Below, piece by piece: positions 53,119 to 61,194 of a stretch of 64,000 nucleotides of DNA. This stretch comes from Streptomyces sp. NBC_00094 (GTDB lineage Bacteria > Actinomycetota > Actinomycetes > Streptomycetales > Streptomycetaceae). Within the stretch, counting starts at the first letter, position 1. Each line of letters starts with the position of its first letter. The position numbers and the translations under genes are program-made. The stretch is from assembly GCF_026343125.1 (NCBI RefSeq), contig NZ_JAPEMB010000001.1, forward strand, positions 3,038,001-3,102,000, in the 5' to 3' direction. The notes below the pieces were generated by a model. It did no database searches. It had not been told where the DNA came from and was given only the letters and a program-made list of their open reading frames with translations.

Positions 53119-54771
53119 TCACACGATCGGGGGCGTCCCCTCCAGAGGTCGTCCGACCACTCCCGGGCGCCGCTGCCAGGGGTGGGGTCCGGCGGGCGGC
53201 CGGTAGTCGACGCCGAGGGCGTCGAGGCGCCGGTAGTGGGTGTCCATCCGGCGGGCGAAACCGGCGTGGTCGCGGGCGTCCGGGGCGGGCAGCTCGGACC
53301 AGGCGACCTCGGCGAAGGCGGCGAGGCGCGGGAAGACCTGGTAGTCGACGCGGGCCCGGTTCTCCATGACCTCGGTCCAGACGTTGGCCTGGGTTCCCAG
53401 GATGTGGGCGGCGGCCTCCGGCGAGAGCCCCGGCGGGACGGGCTCGAAGCGGTAGACGTCCTCCAGGGTGCGGACGTATCCGATGGGCATCGGCTCGTCC
53501 TCGCCCGGCGCCTGACGGTGGTCCAGGTAGACGTGCTGCTCGGGGCACATGACGACGTCGTGGCCGGCCTCGGCGGCGGCGATCCCGCCCGCGTACCCCC
53601 GCCAGGACGAGACGGCCGCGCCCTCCGCGAGTCCGCCCTCCAGGATCTCGTCCCAGCCGATCAGACGCCGCCCGCGCGCGGCGAGCCAGCGGTCGAAGTG
53701 GCGGATGAACCAGGACTGGAGCTCGTCCTCGTCGGCGAGCCCGAGTTCCTTGATACGGGCCTGGGCGGCCGGGGAGGCCTTCCACTGGTCCTTGGGGCAC
53801 TCGTCGCCGCCGACGTGGACGAAGGTGGACGGGAAGAGGTCGAGGACCTCCTCGAAGACGCCCTCGTAGAAGCGCAGGACGGCCTCGGTCGGGGCGAGGA
53901 CGTTGGGGTTGACGCCCCAGGTGTCCCAGACGGTGAGGGCGGCGGTGTCGACGACGTCGGTGTTGCCGAGCTCCGGGTACGCGGCGATGGCGGCCTGCGC
54001 GTGTCCCGGGAGGTCGATCTCGGGGACGACGGTGATGTGCCGTTCGGCGGCGTAGGCGACGATCTCGCGGATGTCGTCCCGGGTGTAGAAGCCGCCGTGC
54101 GGGGTCTCGGTCCAGAGCGGCGAGGCCCGGTGGCCCCACTTGGTACGCGCCCGCCAGGCGCCGACCTCGGTGAGCTTCGGGTGGCGCGCGATCTCGATGC
54201 GCCAGCCCTGGTCGTCGGTGAGGTGGAAGTGGAAGACGTTGAGCTTGTGGGCGGCGAGGAGGTCGAGCTGGCGCAGGACGTCGTCCTTGGGCAGGAAGTG
54301 CCGGGAGACGTCGAGGAGGAGTCCGCGCCAGCCGAAGCGGGGACTGTCCTCGATCGTGATCAGGGGGAGGTCACGGTCCCCGTCCTGCACGGGCGCCTTG
54401 CGGTACGCGTCGGGGCCGAGGAGCTGCCGGAGGGTCTGGGCGCCCCAGAACACCCCGGCGGGGCCGCCGCCCTCGATGACGACGGCCGCGTCGTCGGCGA
54501 CCGAACCGTCGGTGGACAGGCGGTAGCCCTCGGGGCCGTACTCCCGCGCGACCTCCTCGCTGATCCGCAGCCGGACGGCGTGCGGGCCGGCGCCATCGGA
54601 GAACGGCAGTCCGGTGGCGGCGCCCAGGGCGGCGCGCAGCCAGCGCGCGGTGGACTCGGTGCCCGCGCCGGCGTCGATGGTGGTCCGCCGGTCGAGCGGG
54701 ACGTGTCCGGGGGTGCTCCCCCGGTGCTCGACCGTCAGGGGTGCGGGGATGAGATGCAGATCGTCCGTCAT
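53119..54771 (-). CDS. GH20 beta-N-acetylhexosaminidase
   Basis: A 550-residue glycoside hydrolase that removes terminal N-acetylglucosamine from chito-oligosaccharides. The catalytic Asp-Glu pair is in FVHVGGDECPKDQW; the barrel includes RGLLLDVSRHFLPKDD and HFHLTDDQGWRIEI. No signal peptide, so it works in the cytoplasm on imported oligomers. GTG at 54774 is an equally possible start. It is the last gene of a former sugar ABC importer operon whose upstream genes are broken, so its substrate supply and promoter are in doubt. Confidence 0.92.
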   Translation of the reverse strand: MTDDLHLIPAPLTVEHRGSTPGHVPLDRRTTIDAGAGTESTARWLRAALGAATGLPFSDGAGPHAVRLRISEEVAREYGPEGYRLSTDGSVADDAAVVIEGGGPAGVFWGAQTLRQLLGPDAYRKAPVQDGDRDLPLITIEDSPRFGWRGLLLDVSRHFLPKDDVLRQLDLLAAHKLNVFHFHLTDDQGWRIEIARHPKLTEVGAWRARTKWGHRASPLWTETPHGGFYTRDDIREIVAYAAERHITVVPEIDLPGHAQAAIAAYPELGNTDVVDTAALTVWDTWGVNPNVLAPTEAVLRFYEGVFEEVLDLFPSTFVHVGGDECPKDQWKASPAAQARIKELGLADEDELQSWFIRHFDRWLAARGRRLIGWDEILEGGLAEGAAVSSWRGYAGGIAAAEAGHDVVMCPEQHVYLDHRQAPGEDEPMPIGYVRTLEDVYRFEPVPPGLSPEAAAHILGTQANVWTEVMENRARVDYQVFPRLAAFAEVAWSELPAPDARDHAGFARRMDTHYRRLDALGVDYRPPAGPHPWQRRPGVVGRPLEGTPPIV

Positions 54772-54783
54772 CACGTCGGTTCC

Positions 54784-55311
54784 TTAGTCCTTCACCGCCC
54801 CGCCCAGTCCCGAGACCAGGCGGCGCTGTACGAGTACGAAGAAGACGAGCACCGGGATCGTCATCACGGTCGACCCGGCCATGATTCCTCCCCAGTCGTT
54901 CTCGTCGGGCTTGAAGAAGACGAGCAGTGCCATGGGGAGGGTCGACTGCGAGGTGTCGCTGATGAGGAAGGACTTCGCGAAGAGGAAGTCGTTCCAGGTC
55001 GAGATGAAGGAGAAGACGCTCGCCGCCAGGAAGGCGATGAGCGCGGAGGCGAGGACGACCGTGCCCGCCACGATCAGCGAGTTGACGAAGTAGCGGCCGA
55101 ACTCCTGCTGGTCGAAGACGCGTCGGAAGGAGTCGAGGGACGGGGAGAGCGTCCACGGCCGGGGGTCGGTCGACTGGATCTCGCCCGCCGGCTTGAAGGC
55201 CGAGAGGACCATCCAGTACAGGGGGAAGGCGACGGCCGCCGCGACGAGGAGCGTCACGGCCTCGGCGGCGAGGCGCCCGGGCCGCCGGATCCGGATACGG
55301 AACACGGTCAA
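54784..55311 (-). pseudogene. Sugar ABC permease (MalG/DasC type) with internal deletion
   Basis: The frame is open from TTG 55311 to 54784 (175 residues), but relatives have about 275. The first two helices are present (VTLLVAAAVAFPLYWMVLS, then FVNSLIVAGTVVLASALIAFLAA) and the C-terminus is normal (SVFSFISTWNDFLFAKS, then VQRRLVSGLGGAVKD). The segment between FLAA and SVFSFIS, about 95 residues including the EAA loop that contacts the ATPase, is missing, so the junction is near 55021. An in-frame deletion of this kind leaves no function in import. The start overlaps the upstream permease stop as TTGA. Confidence 0.85.
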
Positions 55312-55409
55312 AGTTCTTCTCCCTGGCGTCGCAGGAGCCTCAGGTAGACCAGGGTCACGGCCAGCAGGATCAGCAGCATGACCACGCCGATCGCCGATCC
55401 CAGGCTCAC
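55308..55409 (-). pseudogene. C-terminal remnant of the partner sugar ABC permease
   Basis: Thirty-three codons read GSAIGVVMLLILLAVTLVYL and end LLRRQGEEL, matching the last helix and tail of a MalF/LacF-type permease, followed by the stop that overlaps the next gene. Similarity stops at about 55409. Right of it begins the TnpB element. A GGAGGAA ribosome-binding-like sequence lies five bases before the GTG at 55409, so this stub could be translated. Confidence 0.8.
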
Positions 55410-55411
55410 GT

Positions 55412-57513
55412 GTTTCCTCCTGCCTCGGGTAGGGATGCATCGTCCACCGGCGTCCGGTGTCGCAGCTGAGTACGGGGATCGAATGCGTGACCTTTTCGTG
55501 GGGGTGTCGTTGATCGGATGACAGCATCAGTGGCGGGAAGGGGTTCTGGTGAACCGGAGACTGCCGCTCACCGAGGGCGAAACCGCTCGCACCGCGTGCA
55601 CCCGCGCATTGCTTCGTACGGGAGTTGACGAGGGGACGGGCGAACTCCTGGCCGCCTCTGCGTTGGCTGAACGGATCGACTGGGCCACTGACCTCGTGTG
55701 TGGAATGGCTCGCGGACTGCTGGTCGAGCATTGGAACGCAGGCGATGTCGACGCCCTCGCCTCGGGTGTGGACCCGGGCGGGCAAAAACTGCCGTCGAAC
55801 GCGTGGATGGCGCTGCGCCGGCTGGGCTGGACCGTGACCGAGCTGGACGGTATCCGTGTCAATGACCGGATCGTGCGGATGGCTCAGGAGCAGGCCGGGC
55901 GCACGTTGCGGTCGGCGAAATGGCGGGTTGATCTGACTGCCGGGGTGCTCGCGACCTGGCCCGCTGATCCGGCCAGGCGCACGCCCGAGGAGTGGGATGC
56001 GGTACGGGCTGCCATACCCGGTGGGAAGCATCTGCCGTCCAGTGCCATCAAGGGGCGCACCCGGCAGATCGCCGCGTATCTGCGCAGGAACGGGCGGCCG
56101 CCGGTCGATGTCTTCGAAGCGGAGACCGCGCCCCGGATCGCACGGATGCTGCTGCTGTCGGCGTGTGACGGGCAGCAGGCCACCATCGAGCGGCACGAGA
56201 CCGATCCGGGCCGAGCGCTGATCCGGCTGCAACTCCCCGCCCGGCCCGATCCGCGGTCGTACAAGGACTGGACGTGGGTGTCCTGCCCGATCACTCTGCC
56301 GCCGACGATCCCGGCTTCGGCGGCGTTGCACCTGCCCACCCTGCGCGTGGCCGGCGGCCGGGTGCGCGCGGATCTCGCATACTCCCACGCCGTTCCCAGG
56401 GCCGCCAGAGCCGGGCACACGGTCGCACTCGGCGTGGACTGGGGCCTGAACACCCTGCTCAGTGCCGGGGCTGTCCGGCTCCACGATGACGGCCGCCTCA
56501 CCGCCCTCGGAGCCGGGGGCATGTTCCGTGCCGGCGGTGTTCTCGCCAAACAGCACCGGCTCCGCCGCGAAAGCGGGTACGTGCAGGCCAAGGCCGACCA
56601 CTACCAGCGGCTCATCGAGGGGACCACCGCGCATCAGCTGGCCGCCGGACACGATGTGCTCCGTGAGGAGATCCACCGCCTGTCCGAGCGGCGGACGAAC
56701 CTGAACGATGCTCTGGCGTGGGCCGCGGCGCGGTGGGCTGTCGACCAGGCAGTTGCCGCCGGAGCGACCGTCATCTACGTGGAAGACCTGCGGTCGATGG
56801 AAGCACGCGGCATGGGCCGCTCGATGAACACCCGCCTGTCCCAGACAGTGCGCGGGCAGATCGCGGACCGCATGCGGCACCTCGCCACCGAGGTGGGCAT
56901 CGCGGTGGTCACCGTGCCCGCGAAGAACACCTCGAAGCACTGCCCGGAGTGTCTGACCCCGCTGCGGCACCGCAAAGCCCCCGACCGGCCCACCGTCCCG
57001 GGATGGAAATGGGCTATCTGCCCCGGCTGCGGATACCAGGGCGACCGCGACCAGGGTGCGTGGAAACGCATCGCCGCACGCGGCCTCACCCACCAAACGA
57101 AGACCGTGACCGAGCGCGCCAACGGCGGCGTCATGGCCATCCGCTCGGTGGTAGACAAGCTCGAAGCCAAAGCCGTGGTCAACCCGACCACCGCTAAGAC
57201 CAGCCGGGACCGGTCCAAGACCGGACCCACCCGGCGACAGACACCATGCCCCGCGCCCAGGCGACGCAGGGCACCCTCCCCCACCAGGTCGCAAGGCCAG
57301 GCGGGCAAGCGTCCGGAGGGACACGCTCACACGGACCGGCCCCGACTGCCCCGCGCAGCCCACCGGCACCAGGACGTGACGACGATCAGCACACCCACCA
57401 TCGGCCACCGGCCACGAGGAGCAGCCCTGGGCGCGGGATTCCACCTGCACGCCCACGCCACCCCTCCACGATGGGAACCCCGATGCCAGACACTACGTCT
57501 GACACGGGATCGC
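55412..57513 (+). mobile_element. Solo TnpB (IS1341/IS605-like) element
   Basis: About 2.1 kb with one tnpB-type gene and no tnpA. Subterminal hairpins are visible on both sides: CACCGG-CGT-CCGGTG at 55445-55459 on the left, and near the right end CAGAC-ACTAC-GTCTG (57487-57501) nested in CCCG/CGGG. There are no terminal inverted repeats and no target duplication, as expected for this class. Left flank is a permease C-terminus, right flank is a lipoprotein start, so the element spans a deletion in the host operon. Boundaries are estimates. Confidence 0.7.
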
Positions 57514-57525
57514 TTAGCTGATTAG
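55549..57525 (+). CDS. tnpB: TnpB/Cas12-superfamily RuvC-like nuclease
   Basis: A 658-residue protein. RuvC catalytic residues are all present: Asp in VALGVDWGLN, Glu in IYVEDLRSME, Asp in GDRDQGAWKRIAARG. The zinc ribbon is NTSKHCPECL followed by CPGCGY. TnpB proteins are RNA-guided DNA nucleases of about 400 residues; here the first 190 residues are an unusual extra N-terminal part, and the last 130 residues are basic low-complexity sequence that overlaps where a guide RNA would be encoded and crosses the element's right end. GTG at 55549 follows AAGGGG. No CRISPR array is nearby. Confidence 0.85.
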   Translation: MNRRLPLTEGETARTACTRALLRTGVDEGTGELLAASALAERIDWATDLVCGMARGLLVEHWNAGDVDALASGVDPGGQKLPSNAWMALRRLGWTVTELDGIRVNDRIVRMAQEQAGRTLRSAKWRVDLTAGVLATWPADPARRTPEEWDAVRAAIPGGKHLPSSAIKGRTRQIAAYLRRNGRPPVDVFEAETAPRIARMLLLSACDGQQATIERHETDPGRALIRLQLPARPDPRSYKDWTWVSCPITLPPTIPASAALHLPTLRVAGGRVRADLAYSHAVPRAARAGHTVALGVDWGLNTLLSAGAVRLHDDGRLTALGAGGMFRAGGVLAKQHRLRRESGYVQAKADHYQRLIEGTTAHQLAAGHDVLREEIHRLSERRTNLNDALAWAAARWAVDQAVAAGATVIYVEDLRSMEARGMGRSMNTRLSQTVRGQIADRMRHLATEVGIAVVTVPAKNTSKHCPECLTPLRHRKAPDRPTVPGWKWAICPGCGYQGDRDQGAWKRIAARGLTHQTKTVTERANGGVMAIRSVVDKLEAKAVVNPTTAKTSRDRSKTGPTRRQTPCPAPRRRRAPSPTRSQGQAGKRPEGHAHTDRPRLPRAAHRHQDVTTISTPTIGHRPRGAALGAGFHLHAHATPPRWEPRCQTLRLTRDRLAD

Positions 57526-57561
57526 AGACGCTGTACTGGGACGAGGCGAGCTTCGCTTCAT
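57514..57561 (-). pseudogene. 5' stub of a sugar-binding lipoprotein gene
   Basis: ATG at 57561 has GGAGG nine bases upstream. It reads MKRSSPRPSTASLIS then stops, the basic start of a signal peptide cut off before its hydrophobic core. Its place (first gene position of the former operon that ends with two permeases and GH20), strand and orientation all fit a substrate-binding lipoprotein. The last codons already lie in the mobile element's right end. Identity as a binding protein is inferred from operon layout. Confidence 0.6.
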
Positions 57562-57580
57562 GCGGACCCCCCTCCAAGCG

Positions 57581-57640
57581 TGTTGCAACATACGCAATGA
57601 GCGTTTCGTTCTGCACAACACGCGTGAGGTTAGGCGCGCC
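57581..57640 (-). promoter_or_regulatory. Preserved operator/promoter of the destroyed sugar operon
   Basis: Upstream of the stub is the perfect palindrome TGTTGCAACA (57581-57590) and, on the minus strand, the sequences AACGAAACGCTCATTGC and TGTTGTGC. The arrangement resembles a regulator site such as those of LacI or IclR families. It is AT-rich compared with its surroundings. It would now transcribe only the stub and then the antisense strand of tnpB. Confidence 0.5.
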
Positions 57641-57763
57641 CGCCGCGGGCCGACAAGAGGTCTCGACCACCTCAACCACTCCGTGACCGGAGAAAGCACC
57701 CTGCGCAACGGCCGGGCGGCCCCGCGCGCCCCGGAAACGTCCCGCGAGCCCCGGAAACGCGGA

Positions 57764-57807
57764 ACGGCCCCCGTCGCACGTGCCGAAGCACACGCGACGG
57801 GGGCCGT
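57764..57807 (-). terminator. Terminator of the DUF3039 gene
   Basis: Perfect 14-bp arms ACGGCCCCCGTCGC and GCGACGGGGGCCGT with a 16-base loop, about 50 bases after the DUF3039 stop codon. Confidence 0.8.
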
Positions 57808-57859
57808 CCCCGACGTCGGACCCGCGGGGTCCGCAGGACCCGCTTACTCGTCCTTGCCG

Positions 57860-58147
57860 CTACTTGTCCTTGCCGCCCTTGTCCTTGTCGCCGCCGCCGG
57901 CGCCCATGGACTCGTAGATCTCCTTGCACATCGGACAGACCGGGTACTTCTTGGGGTCGCGCCCCGGTACCCAGACCTTTCCGCACAGCGCCACGACGGG
58001 AGTCCCGTCGAGGGCGCTCGCCATGATCTTGTCCTTCTGGACGTAGTGGGCGTAGCGCTCGTGGTCGCCGTCACCGTGGGACACCTGCGGAGTCGGCTCC
58101 ACGAGGGTTCCCGTACCTGCCCCGCGCTCGGGCTCGAGAGTGCTCAT
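57860..58147 (-). CDS. DUF3039 family protein
   Basis: A 95-residue actinobacterial protein of unknown function. It has a likely zinc-binding pair of cysteine pairs: ALCGKVWVPGR and YPVCPMCKEIYESM. The C-tail is Gly/Lys/Asp-rich. ATG at 58147 is the usual family start (MSTLEPERG). It stands 30 bases from the yqgE gene on the same strand and is followed by a strong terminator. Confidence 0.88.
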   Translation of the reverse strand: MSTLEPERGAGTGTLVEPTPQVSHGDGDHERYAHYVQKDKIMASALDGTPVVALCGKVWVPGRDPKKYPVCPMCKEIYESMGAGGGDKDKGGKDK

Positions 58148-58177
58148 AACCGCCAAGGGTACTGAAAGGCGTGGGGC

Positions 58178-58738
58178 TCAGTTGAGGGACGGGTCGTCGG
58201 GGTACGTCGCGATCATGGCGAGCTCGCCGCGCTGGCGCCGCAGCACCTGGCGCCAGAGGGTCTCCGGGCGCGGCGAGGAGACGTCGCCGGGCTCCGACTC
58301 GACCACGTACCAGGCGCCGTCGCCGAGCTCGGACTCCAGCTGGCCGGGGCCCCAGCCCGCGTACCCGGCGAAGATCCGCAGCGAGCCGAGGGCCGGTCCG
58401 AGCAGTTCGGGCGGGGTCTCCAGGTCGACGAGGCCGATCGCTCCGTACACCCTCCGCCAGCCGAGAGGGCCCTCGTCACCGGGGATCACGGCGACGCCGA
58501 GCGCCGCGTCGAGCGAGACGGGCCCGCCCTGGAAGACCACGCCGGGCTCGCCGGCGAGTCCGGCCCAGGGCGCGAGGATGTCGCCGACGGTCACCGGCGT
58601 CGGCCGGTTGAGGACCACGCCGAGCGAGCCCTCGTCGTCGTGGTCGAGCAGCAGGACCACCGCGCGGTCGAAGTTCGGGTCCGCCAGCGCGGGGGTGGCG
58701 ACGAGCAGTCGTCCTGTGAGCGAGGACACCTCGGTCAT
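58178..58738 (-). CDS. YqgE/AlgH (DUF179) family protein
   Basis: A 186-residue conserved protein of unknown biochemical role. Family hallmarks: LTGRLLVATPALADPNFDRAVVLLLDHD, GVVLNRPTP, VFQGGPVSLDAALG and YAGWGPGQLESEL. ATG at 58738 is taken; an in-frame ATG nine bases upstream is possible. Divergent from murA. Confidence 0.9.
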   Translation of the reverse strand: MTEVSSLTGRLLVATPALADPNFDRAVVLLLDHDDEGSLGVVLNRPTPVTVGDILAPWAGLAGEPGVVFQGGPVSLDAALGVAVIPGDEGPLGWRRVYGAIGLVDLETPPELLGPALGSLRIFAGYAGWGPGQLESELGDGAWYVVESEPGDVSSPRPETLWRQVLRRQRGELAMIATYPDDPSLN

Positions 58739-59036
58739 GCGACACATGATCCCGCATCTTCGCCGTTCGCGGAGGCCGTCCGGCGCGATCGGGTCGCGAT
58801 CCGTCCACGATCCCGGGAAGTCGGCCGCCTTCGCAGTTCAGAGGGGGCGCGCCCGGTCCCCGGGCCCACGCGGGCCGAAGGAAGCGGACGGTAACGCTCC
58901 GCAAGATCACGGGAGCAGAGGGTGTTGTGCCGAATTCATTACATCTGACAGACCCCCCGACACACCCGATCGGGGTCTCATGGCCCCTTACCCTTTTCTC
59001 TGGCCACCCGACCGACTCCACCGGAACGCGAGATTC
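58739..59036. promoter_or_regulatory. murA-yqgE divergent region with a leader hairpin
   Basis: About 300 bases, no gene. Near murA a TTGTGC box and TACATC (-10-like) lie at about 58925-58946, followed by arms AGACCCC (58950-58956) and GGGGTCT (58972-58978) that could form a leader hairpin in the murA transcript. Confidence 0.4.
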
Positions 59037-60377
59037 ATGACCGGCACAGACGATGTCCTGCTTGTCCACGGCGGAACCCCGCTGGAGGGCGAGATCCGCG
59101 TCCGCGGCGCGAAGAACCTCGTGCCCAAGGCGATGGTCGCCGCCCTGCTCGGCAGCGGTCCCAGCCGACTGCGCAACGTTCCCGACATCCGTGACGTCCG
59201 CGTGGTCCGCGGACTGCTCCAGCTGCACGGGGTGACGGTCCGTCCGGGCGAGGAGCCCGGCGAGCTCGTCCTCGACCCGACGCACGTGGAGTCCGCGAAC
59301 GTCGCCGACATCGACGCGCACGCCGGCTCGTCCCGCATCCCGATCCTCTTCTGCGGCCCGCTGCTGCACCGCCTCGGCCACGCCTTCATCCCGGGCCTCG
59401 GCGGCTGCGACATCGGCGGCCGGCCGATCGACTTCCACTTCGACGTGCTCCGCCAGTTCGGCGCCACGATCGAGAAGCGGGACGACGGCCAGTACCTGGA
59501 GGCCCCCCAGCGCCTTCGCGGTTGCAAGATCCGCCTCCCGTACCCCTCGGTCGGCTCGACCGAGCAGGTGCTGCTGACGGCGGTGCTCGCCGAGGGCGTC
59601 ACCGAGCTGTCGAACGCGGCCGTGGAGCCCGAGATCGAGGACCTCATCTGCGTACTGCAGAAGATGGGCGCGATCATCTCCATGGACACCGACCGGACCA
59701 TCCGGATCACCGGTGTCGACCGCCTCGACGGCTACACCCACCGGGCGCTCCCGGACCGCCTGGAGGCGGCCTCCTGGGCGTCGGCGGCGCTGGCGACCGA
59801 GGGCAACATCTACGTGCGCGGCGCCCAGCAGCGCTCGATGATGACCTTCCTCAACACGTACCGGAAGGTGGGTGGCGCCTTCGAGATCGACGACGAGGGC
59901 ATCCGCTTCTGGCACCCGGGCGGCTCGCTCAACGCGATCGCCCTGGAGACGGACGTGCACCCCGGCTTCCAGACGGACTGGCAGCAGCCGCTGGTCGTGG
60001 CCCTGACGCAGGCCTCCGGCCTCTCCATCGTCCACGAGACGGTGTACGAGTCGCGCCTCGGCTTCACCTCCGCGCTGAACCAGATGGGCGCGCACATCCA
60101 GCTGTACCCCGAGTGCCTGGGCGGCTCCGACTGCCGCTTCGGCCAGCGCAACTTCCTGCACTCGGCGGTCGTGAGCGGCCCCACCAAGCTCCAGGGCGCC
60201 GACCTGGTCATCCCCGACCTGCGCGGCGGCTTCTCGTACCTGATCGCGGCGCTCGCGGCCCAGGGCACCTCCCGGGTGCACGGCATCGAGCTGATCAACC
60301 GCGGCTACGAGAACTTCATGGAGAAGCTGGTCGAGCTCGGCGCGAAGGTCGAGCTCCCGGGCAGCGCGCTCGTCTGA
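59037..60377 (+). CDS. murA: UDP-N-acetylglucosamine 1-carboxyvinyltransferase
   Basis: A 446-residue enzyme of the first committed step of peptidoglycan synthesis, moving enolpyruvate from PEP to UDP-GlcNAc. Lys26 (RVRGAKN) matches the essential lysine, and the active-site loop has Cys124 in GLGGCDIGGRP, the residue that fosfomycin alkylates; mycobacterial MurA has Asp there, so this one should be sensitive. The C-terminal part ends ELINRGYENFMEKL. ATG at 59037 gives a family-typical start. Followed by a strong terminator shared with hupA. Confidence 0.96.
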   Translation: MTGTDDVLLVHGGTPLEGEIRVRGAKNLVPKAMVAALLGSGPSRLRNVPDIRDVRVVRGLLQLHGVTVRPGEEPGELVLDPTHVESANVADIDAHAGSSRIPILFCGPLLHRLGHAFIPGLGGCDIGGRPIDFHFDVLRQFGATIEKRDDGQYLEAPQRLRGCKIRLPYPSVGSTEQVLLTAVLAEGVTELSNAAVEPEIEDLICVLQKMGAIISMDTDRTIRITGVDRLDGYTHRALPDRLEAASWASAALATEGNIYVRGAQQRSMMTFLNTYRKVGGAFEIDDEGIRFWHPGGSLNAIALETDVHPGFQTDWQQPLVVALTQASGLSIVHETVYESRLGFTSALNQMGAHIQLYPECLGGSDCRFGQRNFLHSAVVSGPTKLQGADLVIPDLRGGFSYLIAALAAQGTSRVHGIELINRGYENFMEKLVELGAKVELPGSALV

Positions 60378-60389
60378 CGGCCCGTACGC

Positions 60390-60431
60390 ACGCACTGAGG
60401 GGCCTCGCATCCGCGGGGCCCCTCAGTGCGT
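60390..60431. terminator. Terminator after murA
   Basis: Perfect 15-bp arms ACGCACTGAGGGGCC and GGCCCCTCAGTGCGT around a 12-base loop, 12 bases after the murA stop. Confidence 0.85.
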
Positions 60432-60465
60432 ACAGCGTGCGTACAGCGCGTTCTGCCGGGCAAAC

Positions 60466-60504
60466 GGAAGGGCGGCCACCCCCTGACAGGGTGGCCGCCC
60501 TTCC
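60466..60504. terminator. Terminator after hupA
   Basis: Perfect 16-bp arms GGAAGGGCGGCCACCC and GGGTGGCCGCCCTTCC around a seven-base loop, 17 bases from the hupA stop on the opposite strand. Back-to-back with the murA terminator, isolating the two convergent genes. Confidence 0.85.
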
Positions 60505-60521
60505 TGCGCCTACAGGCTGCC

Positions 60522-60803
60522 TTACTTGCCCTTGGCGGCTTCCTTGAGCTTCGAGCCCGCGGAGACCTTCACGCTGTAGCCGGCCGGGATGTTGATCGGG
60601 TCGCCGGTCTGCGGGTTACGAGCGGTGCGAGCGGCACGGTGGGTGCGCTCGAAGGTCAGGAAGCCGGGGATGGTGACCTTCTCGTCGCCCTTGGCGACGA
60701 CCTCACCGACGGTCTCGGCGAGAGCGGCCAGCACGGCGTCGGCGTCCTTGCGGGTCACCTCGGCGCGGTCGGCCAGGGCGGCCACCAGCTCACTGCGGTT
60801 CAT
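60522..60803 (-). CDS. hupA: HU DNA-binding protein
   Basis: A 93-residue HU that packages DNA as a dimer. Motifs: MNRSELVAALADRAEVTRKDA, VTIPGFLTFERTHRAARTARNPQTG with the DNA-grasping arm (RNPQTGDPINIPA), and a Lys-rich end. It lacks the long Lys/Ala tail of the developmental HupS, so it corresponds to HupA, the vegetative form. ATG at 60803 follows GGGAG. Next to murA and the malic enzyme gene as in S. coelicolor (from memory). Confidence 0.95.
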   Translation of the reverse strand: MNRSELVAALADRAEVTRKDADAVLAALAETVGEVVAKGDEKVTIPGFLTFERTHRAARTARNPQTGDPINIPAGYSVKVSAGSKLKEAAKGK

Positions 60804-61194
60804 GTTGTTACTCCCGTGTTCTTCTTGCCTGTGAGGCGTGCCACGCGGCGGAAGCCGCGTGATTGGGTACAGCGAAGCCGATGCTGCCAGGGCCTTCGGA
60901 CAGTCCCCGGACCCGGGTCTAATGACAGACCCTCGCGCCCAAACACGCATCCTGCCCCCACCAGCGGCGGGAACGCCAATCCGGCACCCCCTGGGGTCAC
61001 ACGAAAAGTGCCGGAGCCCCGTGGCGGTGACGTTCCGTCGACTCCGCGATTTCCGTGCGGAGCCGAAAAGCCACCCTAAAGGCGGGTTTGCGGCTCCGCG
61101 AATCGCGACGCGCCGTCAGCGCGCGCCGGGTGAGTACCGGGTGAGTGCCGGATGCATGCTTGATGCATGCCGGATGTGCGCCTGGCGGGCGCTG
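60804..61194. promoter_or_regulatory. 391-bp region holding the hupA promoter and malic enzyme 3' flank
   Basis: No gene is supported. Near the malic enzyme stop there is a small inverted repeat (ATGCAT twice within CCGGATGCATGC/GATGCATGCCGG, about 61149-61172) and the hairpin GGGCGCT-GTC-AGCGCCC (61187-61203), which overlaps the malic enzyme stop codon and may end its transcript. Confidence 0.5.

Noticed and set aside
55549-57525. A Cas12-type CRISPR effector locus
   Set aside because: No repeat array, no adaptation genes and the flanks are a broken host operon with IS605-like ends, so a mobile TnpB is more likely.
53100-57700. DasR operator sites controlling the GH20 and PTS genes
   Set aside because: I looked for sequences near ACTGGTCTAGACCAGT in the noncoding parts and saw none; the upstream region of the PTS gene is outside the window.
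59037-60377. Fosfomycin-resistant MurA
   Set aside because: The active-site loop retains cysteine (GGCDIGG), so intrinsic resistance by Asp substitution is not present.
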